Shown here piece by piece: positions 38,626 to 48,208 of a stretch of DNA of 64,000 nucleotides (position 1 is the stretch's first letter; the number at the start of each line of letters is the position of its first letter). The DNA comes from Allostella vacuolata (GTDB lineage: Bacteria; Pseudomonadota; Alphaproteobacteria; ATCC43930; Allostellaceae): positions 1,488,501-1,552,500 of the forward strand of contig AP019702.1 of assembly GCA_006739055.1 (NCBI GenBank). The letters are read 5' to 3'. The position numbers were made by a program, and so were the translations under genes. The notes beneath the pieces were generated by a model, which saw only the letters and a program-made list of their open reading frames with translations, was not told the origin of the DNA and searched no databases.

Positions 38626-39597
38626 TCACTCCGGCTTCACGCCCGCCGTGGTGATGACCTTGGCCCATTTGGCGATCTCGTCGGACAGGAACCTGCCGGT
38701 CGCCTCGGGCGTCCCGCCGACCGCCTCGATGCCCCACTGGGTCATGCGTTCCTTGACGTCGGGCTGGGCCAGGGCCTTCGCCGTCTCGTCCGACAGGCGC
38801 TGCACGATCGCCTTGGGGGTACCGGCCGGGGCCAGGAACATGACCCAGGTCGAGGCCTCGATCGCCGGCCCGCCGCTCTCGACGATGGTCGGGATCTCGT
38901 CGACCCCGGTCACGCGCTTGCCCGAGAACATGGCGACGCCGCGGATCTTGCCGCCGCGGACATGCGGCATCATCGAGGACGGCGTGTCGACCAGGATCTG
39001 GATCTGCCCGGCGATCAGGTCCTGCACCGCAGGCGCGGTGCCCTTGTAGGGCACGTGCAGCATGTCGATGCCGGCGGTCTGCTTCAGCAGCTCGGTGGTC
39101 AGGTGGGCGGCAGCACCGATGCCCGACGAGCCGAACGCCGCCTTGCCGGGGTTCTGCTTGGCATAGGCGATCAGCTCCTTCATGTCCTTGGGCGGGAAGG
39201 CGAGGTTGGTGGTCAGGATCAAGGGCGCGATCGCCGGCAGGGAGATCGGCTCGAAGCTCTTCACCGCGTCGAACGGCATCTTGCCGGCATAGAGGGTCGG
39301 GTTGGCGGCGTGGGCCGCGATCACCGTCAGGATGTGGTAGCCGTCGGCCGGCGAGGTGGCGACGTTCTGCGCCCCGATCAGGGAATTGCCGCCCGGCTTG
39401 TTCTCGACCACGATCGACTGGCCGAGCGCCGCCTGGATCTTCTGGGCGATGAGCCGGGTCACCGCGTCGGTGATGCCGCCCGGCGTGTAGGGCACGACCC
39501 AGCGGATCGGCTTGGTCGGATAGTCCTGGGCGGCGGCGGGGGCCGCCGCCAGGAACAGGCCGGCCGCAAGCGCGGCCATGGCGCGTCTGGTCTTCAC
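38626..39597 (-). CDS. Bug/TctC-type solute-binding protein
   Basis: A 323-residue periplasmic receptor with a signal peptide (MKTRRAMAALAAGLFLAAA) and the Bug-family pattern YPTKPIRWVVPYTPGGITD (about 27), VVENKPGGNSLIGAQ, GKAAFGSSGIGAAAHL. Such proteins bind carboxylates, nicotinate or amino acids. Bug proteins often lack a linked TctAB permease and this one has none; instead it follows the Liv-type operon on the same strand after 85 bases. The ligand is unknown. Confidence 0.92.
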   Translation of the reverse strand: MKTRRAMAALAAGLFLAAAPAAAQDYPTKPIRWVVPYTPGGITDAVTRLIAQKIQAALGQSIVVENKPGGNSLIGAQNVATSPADGYHILTVIAAHAANPTLYAGKMPFDAVKSFEPISLPAIAPLILTTNLAFPPKDMKELIAYAKQNPGKAAFGSSGIGAAAHLTTELLKQTAGIDMLHVPYKGTAPAVQDLIAGQIQILVDTPSSMMPHVRGGKIRGVAMFSGKRVTGVDEIPTIVESGGPAIEASTWVMFLAPAGTPKAIVQRLSDETAKALAQPDVKERMTQWGIEAVGGTPEATGRFLSDEIAKWAKVITTAGVKPE

Positions 39598-39682
39598 CGT
39601 TTCGTCTCCCGATCGATTCTCGTTGACGTCGATGTAACCCGGCCGGGGCCCGGCGCGCCAGGGTTGTGCCGCGGGATATCCT

Positions 39683-40885
39683 TCAGCCGCCGATCGGGGT
39701 GCCGAACAGCTCCCAGGTCTTGCCGTTGAAGCGCATGAGCTGCATCTGCTCGATCGGGTAGAAATCGTCCGGCCCGGTGTTGATCTTCACACCCGGCAGC
39801 AGCATCGGCTGCGACAGGCCCTTCAGGCTGGCCGCCTGCTTCATCACGTTCTCGCGGGTCAGGTCGTCGCCGCACTGCTTCAGCACCTGGACCAGGGTCT
39901 GGGCGGCGCTGTAGCCGAAGACGTTGAAGGTGTCGGTCAGGTTGCCGTCGGGGTTGTACTTCTTCATCCAGGCGAGCCAGTCCTTGTAGCCGGGGTCGTC
40001 CGCCCATTGCGGGTCGGTCGGGTCCTTCAGGTAGTAGGAGCTGACCAGCCCGACGGCCTTGTCGAGCCCGGCCGGGGTCAGCACCGAGCCGACCGAGTTG
40101 GAGACGTTGTTGAGGAAGTGCAGCGGCTTCCAGTCGATGTCGTGCGCCTTGCGGATCGCCTGGGCGGCGAATTTGGGCGTGGTGATGTTGAAGAAGGTGT
40201 CCGCGCCCGACGCCTTCAGCGTCACCATCTGCGAATCGATGGTCGGGTCGGTCACCTCGTAGGAGGCCTCGGCGACGATCATCGAGGCCTTGGCGCCGAG
40301 CCCGTCCTTGAAACCCTTCAGGTAGTCCTTGCCGTAGTCGTCGTTCTGGTAGAGCAGGGCGACCTTGGCGTCCGGCTTGTTTTCCAGCAGGTAGCGGGCA
40401 TAGATCCGGGCCTCGGTCTGGTAGTTGGGCTGCCAGCCCATGGTCCAGGGATGGCCCTTGGGGTCGCCCCACTTGGTGGCGCCGGTGGCGACGAAGAGCT
40501 GCGGCACCTTGCGGCCGTTCAGGTACTTCTGGATGGCCGTGTTGGACGGCGTGCCGAGCGACTGGAACACCAGCAGGACCTGGTCCTGCTCGACCAGGCG
40601 GCGGGTCTGCTCGACGGCCTTGGGCGGGCTGTAGCCGTCGTCGAGCGTGATGTAGGTGATCTTGCGGCCGTTGATCCCGCCCTCGTCGTTGATCTTGGCG
40701 AAGTAGGCGCCGATCGCCTTGCCGATCGCGCCATAGGCCGAGGCCGGGCCGCTGTAGGGGTTGATGTTGCCGACCTTGATCTCGCTGTCGCTGGCGCCGG
40801 GGCTGTACTTCTTCTGGGCCGCCGCCGGCGCGGCCGCCAGGGCGAGGCCGAGGGCGAGCGGGGCGGCGAGGTGCAGGATACGCAT
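39683..40885 (-). CDS. Liv-type ABC transporter substrate-binding protein
   Basis: A 400-residue periplasmic binding protein (type I fold, Leu/Ile/Val-binding family). The signal peptide MRILHLAAPLALGLALAAA is followed by ASDSEIKVGNINPYSGPAS and YITLDDGYSPPKAVEQTRRL. Ligands of this family include branched-chain amino acids, amides, urea and aromatic acids, and cannot be chosen here. It is the fifth gene of the livG-livF-livH-livM-SBP operon. Confidence 0.92.
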   Translation of the reverse strand: MRILHLAAPLALGLALAAAPAAAQKKYSPGASDSEIKVGNINPYSGPASAYGAIGKAIGAYFAKINDEGGINGRKITYITLDDGYSPPKAVEQTRRLVEQDQVLLVFQSLGTPSNTAIQKYLNGRKVPQLFVATGATKWGDPKGHPWTMGWQPNYQTEARIYARYLLENKPDAKVALLYQNDDYGKDYLKGFKDGLGAKASMIVAEASYEVTDPTIDSQMVTLKASGADTFFNITTPKFAAQAIRKAHDIDWKPLHFLNNVSNSVGSVLTPAGLDKAVGLVSSYYLKDPTDPQWADDPGYKDWLAWMKKYNPDGNLTDTFNVFGYSAAQTLVQVLKQCGDDLTRENVMKQAASLKGLSQPMLLPGVKINTGPDDFYPIEQMQLMRFNGKTWELFGTPIGG

Positions 40886-40914
40886 GAGACGTCTCCTCGG
40901 GGTTGCGCGGGGGC

Positions 40915-41889
40915 TCAGGGTCGGCGGGGTGACCTCGCCAGGCGGGCGGCCGTCGCGCGCACGAGGCCCGCCACTCCGGTCGGCATCAGGTACATGCAGG
41001 CGATGAGGAAGAGGCCGTAGATCGCCCAGGGGGCGGCCTTGGAGATCTGGTCGGCGACGTTGGGAATGAACTGGATGAAGAGCGCACCCCAGACCGCACC
41101 CGACAGCGAGGCGAGGCCGCCGACCACGATGCCCACCAGCAGCGTGATCGACAGGAACAGCGTGAAGCTGTCGGGGGCCACGAACTGGATGACGATGGCC
41201 CCGAGCGCGCCGGCGATGCCCGTGAACATGGCGCTGACGCCGAAGGTGGCCGACTTGTAGAAGGCGATGTCGATGCCCATCGCCTCGGCCGCGGTCGGGT
41301 GCTCGCGGATCGCCACCAGCGCCCGGCCGATGCGGCCCGCCAGCAGGTTGCGGGCGAGCCAGAACATGGCGAGCGCGACGGCCAGCGCGAAGAAGTAGAG
41401 CCACTGGTCCTGGTCGAGCGGCAGGCCGAACGGCGGGTCCGGCTTCATGATGACGATGCCCTGCACCCCGCCCGTCCATTGCTCGAGGTGCTTGGACTTG
41501 AGGAGCTGGGGTGTCGCCAGGGCGAGCGCGAAGGTGGCCAGCGCCAGGTACAGCCCCTCCAGCCGCAGGGCCGGCAGGCCGAAGAGGAAGCCCGCGCCGA
41601 GGCAGACCAGGCCCGCGGCCGGGATCGTCGCCCAGTAGGGCACGTCCCAGCGGTCCATCAGGATTGCCGCGACGTAGGCGCCGATCGCATAGAAGGCGCC
41701 GTGGCCGAGCGAGATCTGCCCGTTCCAGCCGGTCAGGATGTTGAGGCCGAGCAGGGCGATTGCATAGGACAGGGCCGAGGTCAGCTGGAAGGTGCGGTAG
41801 CTGGAGACGAGGAAGGGCAGGGCGCAGGCGAAGAGCAGCAGCAGGGCCAGCCCCGCCACCTTCCATTGCCGCGCGGACGGGGCGGTCAT
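40915..41889 (-). CDS. livM: Branched-chain amino acid-type ABC permease (LivM-like)
   Basis: A 324-residue inner-membrane permease with eight or more hydrophobic segments and the family motif VAIREHPTAAEAMGIDIAFYK (about 193-213), the loop that contacts the ATPase. ILTGWNGQISLGHGAFYAIG near 50 is the second signature. It pairs with LivH, four bases upstream. Confidence 0.93.
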   Translation of the reverse strand: MTAPSARQWKVAGLALLLLFACALPFLVSSYRTFQLTSALSYAIALLGLNILTGWNGQISLGHGAFYAIGAYVAAILMDRWDVPYWATIPAAGLVCLGAGFLFGLPALRLEGLYLALATFALALATPQLLKSKHLEQWTGGVQGIVIMKPDPPFGLPLDQDQWLYFFALAVALAMFWLARNLLAGRIGRALVAIREHPTAAEAMGIDIAFYKSATFGVSAMFTGIAGALGAIVIQFVAPDSFTLFLSITLLVGIVVGGLASLSGAVWGALFIQFIPNVADQISKAAPWAIYGLFLIACMYLMPTGVAGLVRATAARLARSPRRP

Positions 41890-41893
41890 CGCC

Positions 41894-42763
41894 CTAGACC
41901 CGGTTGACCAGGACCCGGCCGAACAGGCCGGACGGGCGGACGACGAGGACGCCGACGATCAGCACCAGGGCGACGGTCAGCTTCAGCTCGGTGCCGACCA
42001 GGTAGGCGCCGGACAGGTTCTCCAGCACGCCGACCGCCAGACCGCCGGCGACTGCCCCGGCCGGGTTGTCGATCCCGCCCAGGAGCGCGCCGGCGAAGCC
42101 GTAGAGCAGGATGCCGGCCATCATGTTGGGGTCGAGGAAGACGATCGGCGCTACCATCATGCCGGCGACGGCGCCGATCGCGGCCGCCAGGCCCCAGCCC
42201 AGCGCCAGCATCCAGCCGACGCGGATGCCGACCAGCCGGCTCGACACCGGGTTCTGCGCGGCCGCCCGCATCGCCAGGCCGAGCGGGGTGAAGCGGAAGA
42301 AGAGGAACAGCAGCAGCAGCACGCCCAGCGTCACCCCCATCACCCCCAGCTCGTGCCGGGACAGGTAGCCGCCCAGGACCGAGCCGCCCGGGAAGGGGCT
42401 GGGGAAGCTCTTGATGGTGTAGGTGTAGATCCAGCCGGCGACGCTGTTGAGGATGACCAGCAGGCCGATGAAGACGATGACGACCGCCAGCACCGGCGCG
42501 TTGCCGACCGGGCGGATGACGATCCGCTCGATAGCGATGCCGAGCGCGAAGGACAGCGCCACCGTGCCGGCGAAGGCGCCCCAGTACGGCAGGCCGGCGT
42601 CGATCATCGTCCAGGCGAGGTAGGTCGAGAACATTGCCATCTCGCCCTGGGCGAAGTTCACGAGGTGCGTCGCCTGGTAGATCATGACCAGCGCCAGCGC
42701 GACGATCGCGTAGATGCCGCCGGTGGCGAGCCCCGACAGGACCTGGTGCAGGAAGGCTTCCAT
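41894..42763 (-). CDS. livH: Branched-chain amino acid-type ABC permease (LivH-like)
   Basis: A 289-residue inner-membrane permease. GLATGGIYAIVALALVMIYQ near the N-terminus and NFAQGEMAMFSTYLAW (about 37) are LivH signatures, and the ATPase-contact loop is LAMRAAAQNPVSSRLVGIRV. It lies between livF and livM with gaps of 11 and 4 bases. Confidence 0.94.
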   Translation of the reverse strand: MEAFLHQVLSGLATGGIYAIVALALVMIYQATHLVNFAQGEMAMFSTYLAWTMIDAGLPYWGAFAGTVALSFALGIAIERIVIRPVGNAPVLAVVIVFIGLLVILNSVAGWIYTYTIKSFPSPFPGGSVLGGYLSRHELGVMGVTLGVLLLLFLFFRFTPLGLAMRAAAQNPVSSRLVGIRVGWMLALGWGLAAAIGAVAGMMVAPIVFLDPNMMAGILLYGFAGALLGGIDNPAGAVAGGLAVGVLENLSGAYLVGTELKLTVALVLIVGVLVVRPSGLFGRVLVNRV

Positions 42764-42774
42764 CGGCCGCCCCT

Positions 42775-43484
<710 letters not shown>

Positions 43485-43488
<4 letters not shown>

Positions 43489-44267
43489 GCCGCGGGTGTC
43501 CCCAGGTAGGCGCGGACGACGGCGGCGTCGCCCTGCACCTCGGCCGGCGTGCCGTCGGCGATGATGCGCCCGAAGTCGAGCGCCACCACCTGGTCCGACA
43601 CCGTCATCACCAGGTTCATGTGGTGCTCGACCAGCAGCACGGTGACGCCGAGCCGGTCGCGGATGTCGCGGATCCGGGTGCGGAGCTGGTCCACCTCCTC
43701 GTGGTTGAGGCCGCCCGCCGGCTCGTCGAGCAGCAGCAGCCTGGGGCGGGTGACGAGCGCGCGGGCGAGTTCGACCCGCTTCTGGGTCCCGAAGGGCAGC
43801 GCGCCCACCGGCCGCTCCGCGACGGGGCCGAGGTCCAGCAGGTCGATCAGCAGCCGGACCTGTTCCAGCAGGGCCGCTTCCTCGCGTTCTGCCCGCGGCA
43901 GGGCGAGCGCATGGGCGAGGAAGCCCGCGCGCATGCGGCAATGGCCGCCGATCCGGACGTTGTCGAGCACCGACATGGACCGGAACAGCGCGAGGTTCTG
44001 GAAGGTGCGGCCGATGCCGAGCGCGGCGATGCGATGGCGCGGCGCGGCCAGGAGCGGCCGGCCGTCGAACAGGATGGTGCCCTCGCTCGGGCGGTAGAGC
44101 CGGCTCAGGCAGTTGAAGAGGGTGGTCTTGCCGGCGCCGTTCGGGCCGATCAGCCCGGCGATGGCGCCCTCCGGCACGGAGAAGCTGACCCGGTCGAGGG
44201 CGACGATGCCCCCGAAGCGGATCGACAGGTCGCGCACGTTGAGAAGGGCCCCGCCCCTCAGCGCCAT
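43485..44267 (-). CDS. livG: ABC transporter ATP-binding protein (LivG-like)
   Basis: A 260-residue ATPase with Walker A GPNGAGKTTLFN (about 41), LivG-type signature LPFGTQKRVELARAL, Walker B RLLLLDEPAGGLNHEE and switch LLVEHHMNLVM. It is the first gene of the operon; the promoter should lie in the 194 bases between it and the EamA gene, where no clear boxes were found. Confidence 0.94.
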
Positions 44268-44461
44268 CGTGCCGTTCCCCCCATGTCCGCCGGTTGTCCC
44301 GGCGGCGGGCCCCGCGATTCGTCGCGTGCCTTATGGAAAGAATAGTGCCTGAGCCGGCGGCCGGCGGCAATGACCCGCGGCACGCGGCTCGGTTCGCTCC
44401 GTCACCGGGGTCCGTGCCGCGGCAGACCCCCCCCCGGGATGGAAACCGGGCAGTGCCGCCC

Positions 44462-45376
44462 CTACCGCCGCCCGGTGGTCCGCGTCCCGATGTTGGGGCG
44501 CGGCAGCCGCAGGCGGGTCTCGCGATAGACGATGTAGAGGCCGCTGGCGGCGACGATGGCGGCGCCGACCCACAGCAGGGCGTCCGGGATCTCGCCCCAC
44601 ACCATGTAGCCGAGTGCCGTGCCCCACAGCATGGCCGTGTAGTCGAAGGGGGCGATGACGGCGACCGGGGTCAGCCGGAACGCCTGGGTCATCAGCAGCT
44701 GGGCGACGCCGCCGATCAGGCCGACCAGGATCAGGAGCGCCCAGTCGAGGCCGACCGGCTGCACCCAGCTGAAGGGCATGGCGAGCCCGGCGACGATCGT
44801 GCCGGACATGGTGAAGTAGAAGGTGATGGCGGCGGTGCTGTCGGTCCGGCCCAGGTCGCGCATCAGGATCATGGCCAGCGAGTAGAGGACGGTGCCGAGC
44901 AGGGCGATGCCGGCCCCGACCTCGAAGATGTCGACGCCCGGCCGCACCATGATCAGCACGCCGGCGAAGCCGACGACGACCGCCGACCAGCGGCGGATGC
45001 CGACCTTCTCCTTGAGGAGCGGCACCGACAGCGCGGTGACGAACAAGGGCGCGGCGAAGCCGATGGCGATGACGTCGGCCAGCGGCATCACCCGGAAGGC
45101 GTGGAAGAAGCACAGCATCGAGCCGAAGCCGACGAGGCAGCGCAGCGCGTGCAGGCCGGGGCGCTCGGTCCGGAGGCGGGCAATCCCGCCCTGCTGGGCG
45201 ATCAGGACCGCGATCGGCACCAGGGCGAAGAGGCTGCGGAAGAAGACCACCTGCAGGGTGGGGTAGGTGGCGCTCAGCCACTTGATGAGCGCGTCCATGA
45301 CGACGAAGCAGGCGACCGCGGCCAGCATGAGGACGATGCCGCGGCCCGGCTGGTCGTGGCTGGTGACGACGCTCAC
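44462..45376 (-). CDS. EamA/DMT-superfamily transporter
   Basis: A 304-residue membrane protein with about ten hydrophobic helices and two EamA repeats (VACFVVMDALIKWLS at the start; LYSLAMILMRDLGRT mid-protein; YTAMLWGTALGYMVWGEIP near the end). Members export metabolites such as amino acids or S-adenosylmethionine. The start is a GTG that overlaps the stop of the deacetylase gene (GTGA), so the two are coupled. The substrate may relate to the deacetylase product, but this is a guess. Confidence 0.88.
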   Translation of the reverse strand: MSVVTSHDQPGRGIVLMLAAVACFVVMDALIKWLSATYPTLQVVFFRSLFALVPIAVLIAQQGGIARLRTERPGLHALRCLVGFGSMLCFFHAFRVMPLADVIAIGFAAPLFVTALSVPLLKEKVGIRRWSAVVVGFAGVLIMVRPGVDIFEVGAGIALLGTVLYSLAMILMRDLGRTDSTAAITFYFTMSGTIVAGLAMPFSWVQPVGLDWALLILVGLIGGVAQLLMTQAFRLTPVAVIAPFDYTAMLWGTALGYMVWGEIPDALLWVGAAIVAASGLYIVYRETRLRLPRPNIGTRTTGRR

Positions 45377-46335
45377 GGGCCGGTCTCCCTCGAAGACGGA
45401 CTGCTCGAAAACGGCCTGCTCGAAGATGACCCGCCCCAGGAGGGTGCCTCGGCCAGGGTGCCCCTCGGCAGGCGCTCCGCATGGGCGGCGATGGCCCCCG
45501 GGCGGGTCAGCCAGATGTCGGCCGCATGGCCGGCGACATGGGCCAGCGCCCGGCGCAGGTGGCGGAGCCGGTAGGGCTGGCCGACCAGGTAGGCATGGAG
45601 GGCTATTCCCATGACGAGCGGGGCGTCGGCCGACTGGCGCAGCATCTCGTCGAACTGGTCGACGATCATGTCGGCGAAGGCGTCGGCGTCCATCCGCCGG
45701 CCGACGATGGCCGGGATGTCGTTCAGCTCCTGGGGATAGGGCACCGAAAGGATCGGCCCGGCCCGGGTCGCCATCCATACCGGCTGGTCGTCCATCGCCC
45801 AGTCGAGCAGGTAGCGGTAGCCGGCCTCCTTCAGCAGGCAGGGGGTGGCATGGCTCTGCGAGATCCAGGGGCCGAGCCAGCCGGCCGGCAGGCGGCCCTC
45901 GTGGCGGACCATCGCCGCCGTCGCCTCGGCGATCAGGGCCCGTTCGTCCTCCTCGGACAGGGTGCCCTGGCGCTCCGAGTTGGTCCGGCCATGGCCGACG
46001 ATCTCGTCGCCGCGGTCGCGGAAGGCGGTCACCAGCTCGGGGCAGTAATGGTAGAGGCTGCTGTTGAGAACGATGGCGGACGGCAGGGACAGCTGCTCGA
46101 ACAGCTCCAGCAGCCGCCAGGCGCCGACCCGGTTGCCATAGTCGCGCCAGGCGAAGTTGAGCACGTCCGGTTGCGGCCCGCCCGGCGCCAGCTCGGCGCC
46201 CAGCCCCTCGCCGAAGGCGAAATGCTCCAGGTTGAGGCCGAGATAGACCGCCAGGCGGCGCCCGTTCGGCCAGTCATAGACCGGGCGCCGGGGCAGCCCG
46301 CTGTAGGAATAGCGGCCATGGGTGAGCAGGTGCAT
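45373..46335 (-). CDS. Polysaccharide deacetylase-fold protein (PuuE-like)
   Basis: A 320-residue NodB-fold protein of the kind also found in allantoinase PuuE: PNGRRLAVYLGLNLEHFAFG (about 24-43), GHGRTNSERQG (about 121) and IALHAYLVGQPYRLRHLR. The metal-binding His and acidic residues differ from classical chitin deacetylases, so it may act on an amide ring rather than a polysaccharide. The last 18 residues (SSSSRPFSSSPSSRETGP) are low-complexity and come from a tandem repeat. The frame is open to 46584, but the conserved N-terminus MHLLTHGRYSYSG sets the start at 46335. Confidence 0.85.
   Translation of the reverse strand: MHLLTHGRYSYSGLPRRPVYDWPNGRRLAVYLGLNLEHFAFGEGLGAELAPGGPQPDVLNFAWRDYGNRVGAWRLLELFEQLSLPSAIVLNSSLYHYCPELVTAFRDRGDEIVGHGRTNSERQGTLSEEDERALIAEATAAMVRHEGRLPAGWLGPWISQSHATPCLLKEAGYRYLLDWAMDDQPVWMATRAGPILSVPYPQELNDIPAIVGRRMDADAFADMIVDQFDEMLRQSADAPLVMGIALHAYLVGQPYRLRHLRRALAHVAGHAADIWLTRPGAIAAHAERLPRGTLAEAPSWGGSSSSRPFSSSPSSRETGP
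45389..45433. repeat. Three tandem 15-bp units at the deacetylase C-terminus
   Basis: CTCGAAGACGGACTG, CTCGAAAACGGCCTG and the more diverged CTCGAAGATGACCCG follow one another on the plus strand. In the minus-strand gene they encode the Ser-rich tail with a five-residue period. Changes in unit number keep the frame and would only lengthen or shorten the tail. Confidence 0.75.
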
Positions 46336-46459
46336 GATAGTGGCGGTCTCCGGGTGGCCGCCGCATACTGGTTTGCCGCCCGCCCCCGGTCCAGCCCCGA
46401 GCAGGGCGGCGCCCGGCCGGCTGCGGCGCGATGTCCAATTTCGATGCTTGCAGCGTCTA

Positions 46460-46475
46460 TTGAGAATGACTATCA
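46460..46475 (+). promoter_or_regulatory. Fur-box-like sequence before the exbB-exbD-tonB operon
   Basis: TTGAGAATGACTATCA resembles half to two thirds of a Fur box (hexamers of the GATAAT/TGAGAA type around a partial dyad). It lies 35 bases before the first gene of the TonB operon, where iron repression would be expected. The match is imperfect; Irr or another regulator could use it. Confidence 0.5.
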
Positions 46476-46510
46476 CTCTGCTGCACCGCGACAAGCTTGG
46501 ACGGTTTCTG

Positions 46511-46954
46511 ATGACGGGGCGGGCTATTTCCATGGCAGCGGGGCGCCTTGCGGGTGTCCTCGCGGCAGGCATTGCGCTGACCACGGCGGCGGCACCCTCG
46601 GCCCGGGCCGACGAGGCGCCGGTCGTCGTCGAGCTGAACCGGCTGGAAGAGCGGGGCGGCGACTGCCGCGCCTACCTGCTGCTCGACAACCGGGGCAAGG
46701 TCGCCTTCGAGGCGTTCAAGCTCGATCTGGTGATCTTCGACAAGGGCGGCGTCATCGCCCGTCGCCTCGCCCTCGACGTCGGGCCGATGCGGTCCGAGAA
46801 GAAGGGCGTGAAGGTCTTCGATCTGTCCGGCATCGGCTGCCCGGACGTATCCTCGATCCTGGTCAACGACGTGATCGAGTGCGGCGGGGCGGATCGCGAT
46901 TGCGTCGGCCTGATGGAAGTGCGCAGCCGCGGCGCCGTGAAGCTGACGAAGTAG
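46511..46954 (+). CDS. Exported protein of the exbB-exbD-tonB operon, function unknown
   Basis: A 147-residue protein with a signal peptide (MAAGRLAGVLAAGIALTTA, cleavage after ARA) and a compact domain: VELNRLEERGGDCRAYLLLD, FEAFKLDLVIFDKGGVI, KVFDLSGIGCPDVSSILVND, ECGGADRDCVGLMEV. Four Cys could form disulfides. Similar exported proteins precede exbB in other alphaproteobacteria as I recall, often annotated only as Tat-pathway signal proteins. The start could be 46511 or 46532. It stands 68 bases before exbB and probably assists TonB-dependent uptake. Confidence 0.75.
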   Translation: MTGRAISMAAGRLAGVLAAGIALTTAAAPSARADEAPVVVELNRLEERGGDCRAYLLLDNRGKVAFEAFKLDLVIFDKGGVIARRLALDVGPMRSEKKGVKVFDLSGIGCPDVSSILVNDVIECGGADRDCVGLMEVRSRGAVKLTK

Positions 46955-47022
46955 CGGCAAGTTGACGAAGTAGCCGGCAAGCCGGCGACCCGGCACGCCG
47001 ACGAAGCAGAAGGTTCGAACCC

Positions 47023-47736
47023 ATGGATTCCACCATCCCCGCCGCCGGGGCGGCTGCGGCCGAGCAGATCGGGCACGCCGCCGGCCACCTGTCGTTCGTC
47101 GACTTCTTCATGATGGCCGATCCCGTCGTGAAGGCGGTGATGATCGTGCTGATCCTGGGCTCGATCGGCGTGTGGGCGGTGGTGGTGGAGAAGATGGCCC
47201 GCGGCCGCAGCCTGCGCCGGGCGGTGGCGAGCTTCGGCGATGCGCTGAGCGCCGGCCGCGGCGTCGACCCGGCCCAGAGCCCGTTCGCCAAGGCGGTGCT
47301 GTCGGCCGCCGCCCGCGAACTCTCTCTCGACCCGGCCGGCGAGAGCCTGGGCGAGCGCCGCGGCCGCGTCGAGCGGGCCGCGCGGCGCGCCGGCTTCGAG
47401 GCGCTGAAGCCGTTCGAGACCGGCCTTCCGTTCCTGGCGACGGTGTCCTCGGCCGGGCCGTTCATCGGCCTGTTCGGCACCGTCTGGGGCATCATGAACA
47501 GCTTCTCGGCGATCGCGGCCTCGCACGACACCAGCCTGGCGGTGGTCGCCCCGGGCATCGCCGAGGCCCTGTTCGCGACCGCGCTCGGCCTGGTCGCGGC
47601 CGTGCCGGCGGTCATCGCCTACAACCGCTATGCCGCGACGCTGCGCCGCCTCCAGGGCGAGGTGACGGCGGCGGTCGAGCGCCTCGGCGCGGAACTGGTG
47701 CATCGCCGCGCCGCCGCCCACCGCATGGCGGCGTAG
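47023..47736 (+). CDS. exbB: ExbB/TolQ-family proton channel protein
   Basis: A 237-residue inner-membrane protein with three transmembrane segments. The first spans about 26-56 (VKAVMIVLILGSIGVWAVVV) and the last two contain LPFLATVSSAGPFIGLFGTV and ALFATALGLVAAVPAVIAYN, the conserved pore helices. With ExbD it uses the proton gradient to energise TonB. The start ATG follows AGAAGG. A 10-base gap separates it from exbD. Confidence 0.94.
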   Translation: MDSTIPAAGAAAAEQIGHAAGHLSFVDFFMMADPVVKAVMIVLILGSIGVWAVVVEKMARGRSLRRAVASFGDALSAGRGVDPAQSPFAKAVLSAAARELSLDPAGESLGERRGRVERAARRAGFEALKPFETGLPFLATVSSAGPFIGLFGTVWGIMNSFSAIAASHDTSLAVVAPGIAEALFATALGLVAAVPAVIAYNRYAATLRRLQGEVTAAVERLGAELVHRRAAAHRMAA

Positions 47737-47746
47737 GGGCTTCGTC

Positions 47747-48193
47747 ATGGCCGGGATGATCGACATGGGCGGGGGCGGCGACGAGGGGCCGCCGCTCGCC
47801 GGAGAGATCAACGTGACGCCGTTCGTCGACGTCATGCTGGTGCTGCTGATCGTCTTCATGGTCGCAGCGCCGCTGATGATGGCGGGCGTGCCGGTGCAGC
47901 TGCCGAAGAGCGAGGCGTCGCGGGTGAGCGCGCCGCGCGAGCCGCTGGTCGTCAGCATCGACCGCGAGGGCAAGATCTTCCTGCGCCAGGAGGCCGTCGA
48001 GCCGGACGGCCTGCGCAGCAGCCTGGCGACGCTGGCCGAGACGGAGAAGGACGCGGTCGTCTATGTCCGCGCCGACCGCTCGATCCCCTATGGCCGGGCG
48101 ATGGAGGTGCTGGGCATCGTTTCCGCCTCCGGCTTCGGCCGCGTGTCGCTGCTGTCCGAGGCCTCGGCGGCGTCCGCACCGCCTCCGCGCTGA
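47747..48193 (+). CDS. exbD: ExbD/TolR-family protein
   Basis: A 148-residue protein with one N-terminal membrane helix. INVTPFVDVMLVLLIVFMVA holds the essential Asp (in FVDVML, about residue 27), and the periplasmic domain ends FGRVSLLSEA. It partners ExbB. The sequence starts with a Gly-rich stretch (MAGMIDMGGGGDEGPPL). Confidence 0.94.
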   Translation: MAGMIDMGGGGDEGPPLAGEINVTPFVDVMLVLLIVFMVAAPLMMAGVPVQLPKSEASRVSAPREPLVVSIDREGKIFLRQEAVEPDGLRSSLATLAETEKDAVVYVRADRSIPYGRAMEVLGIVSASGFGRVSLLSEASAASAPPPR

Positions 48194-48208
48194 CGGAGGG
48201 CCGTTTTC

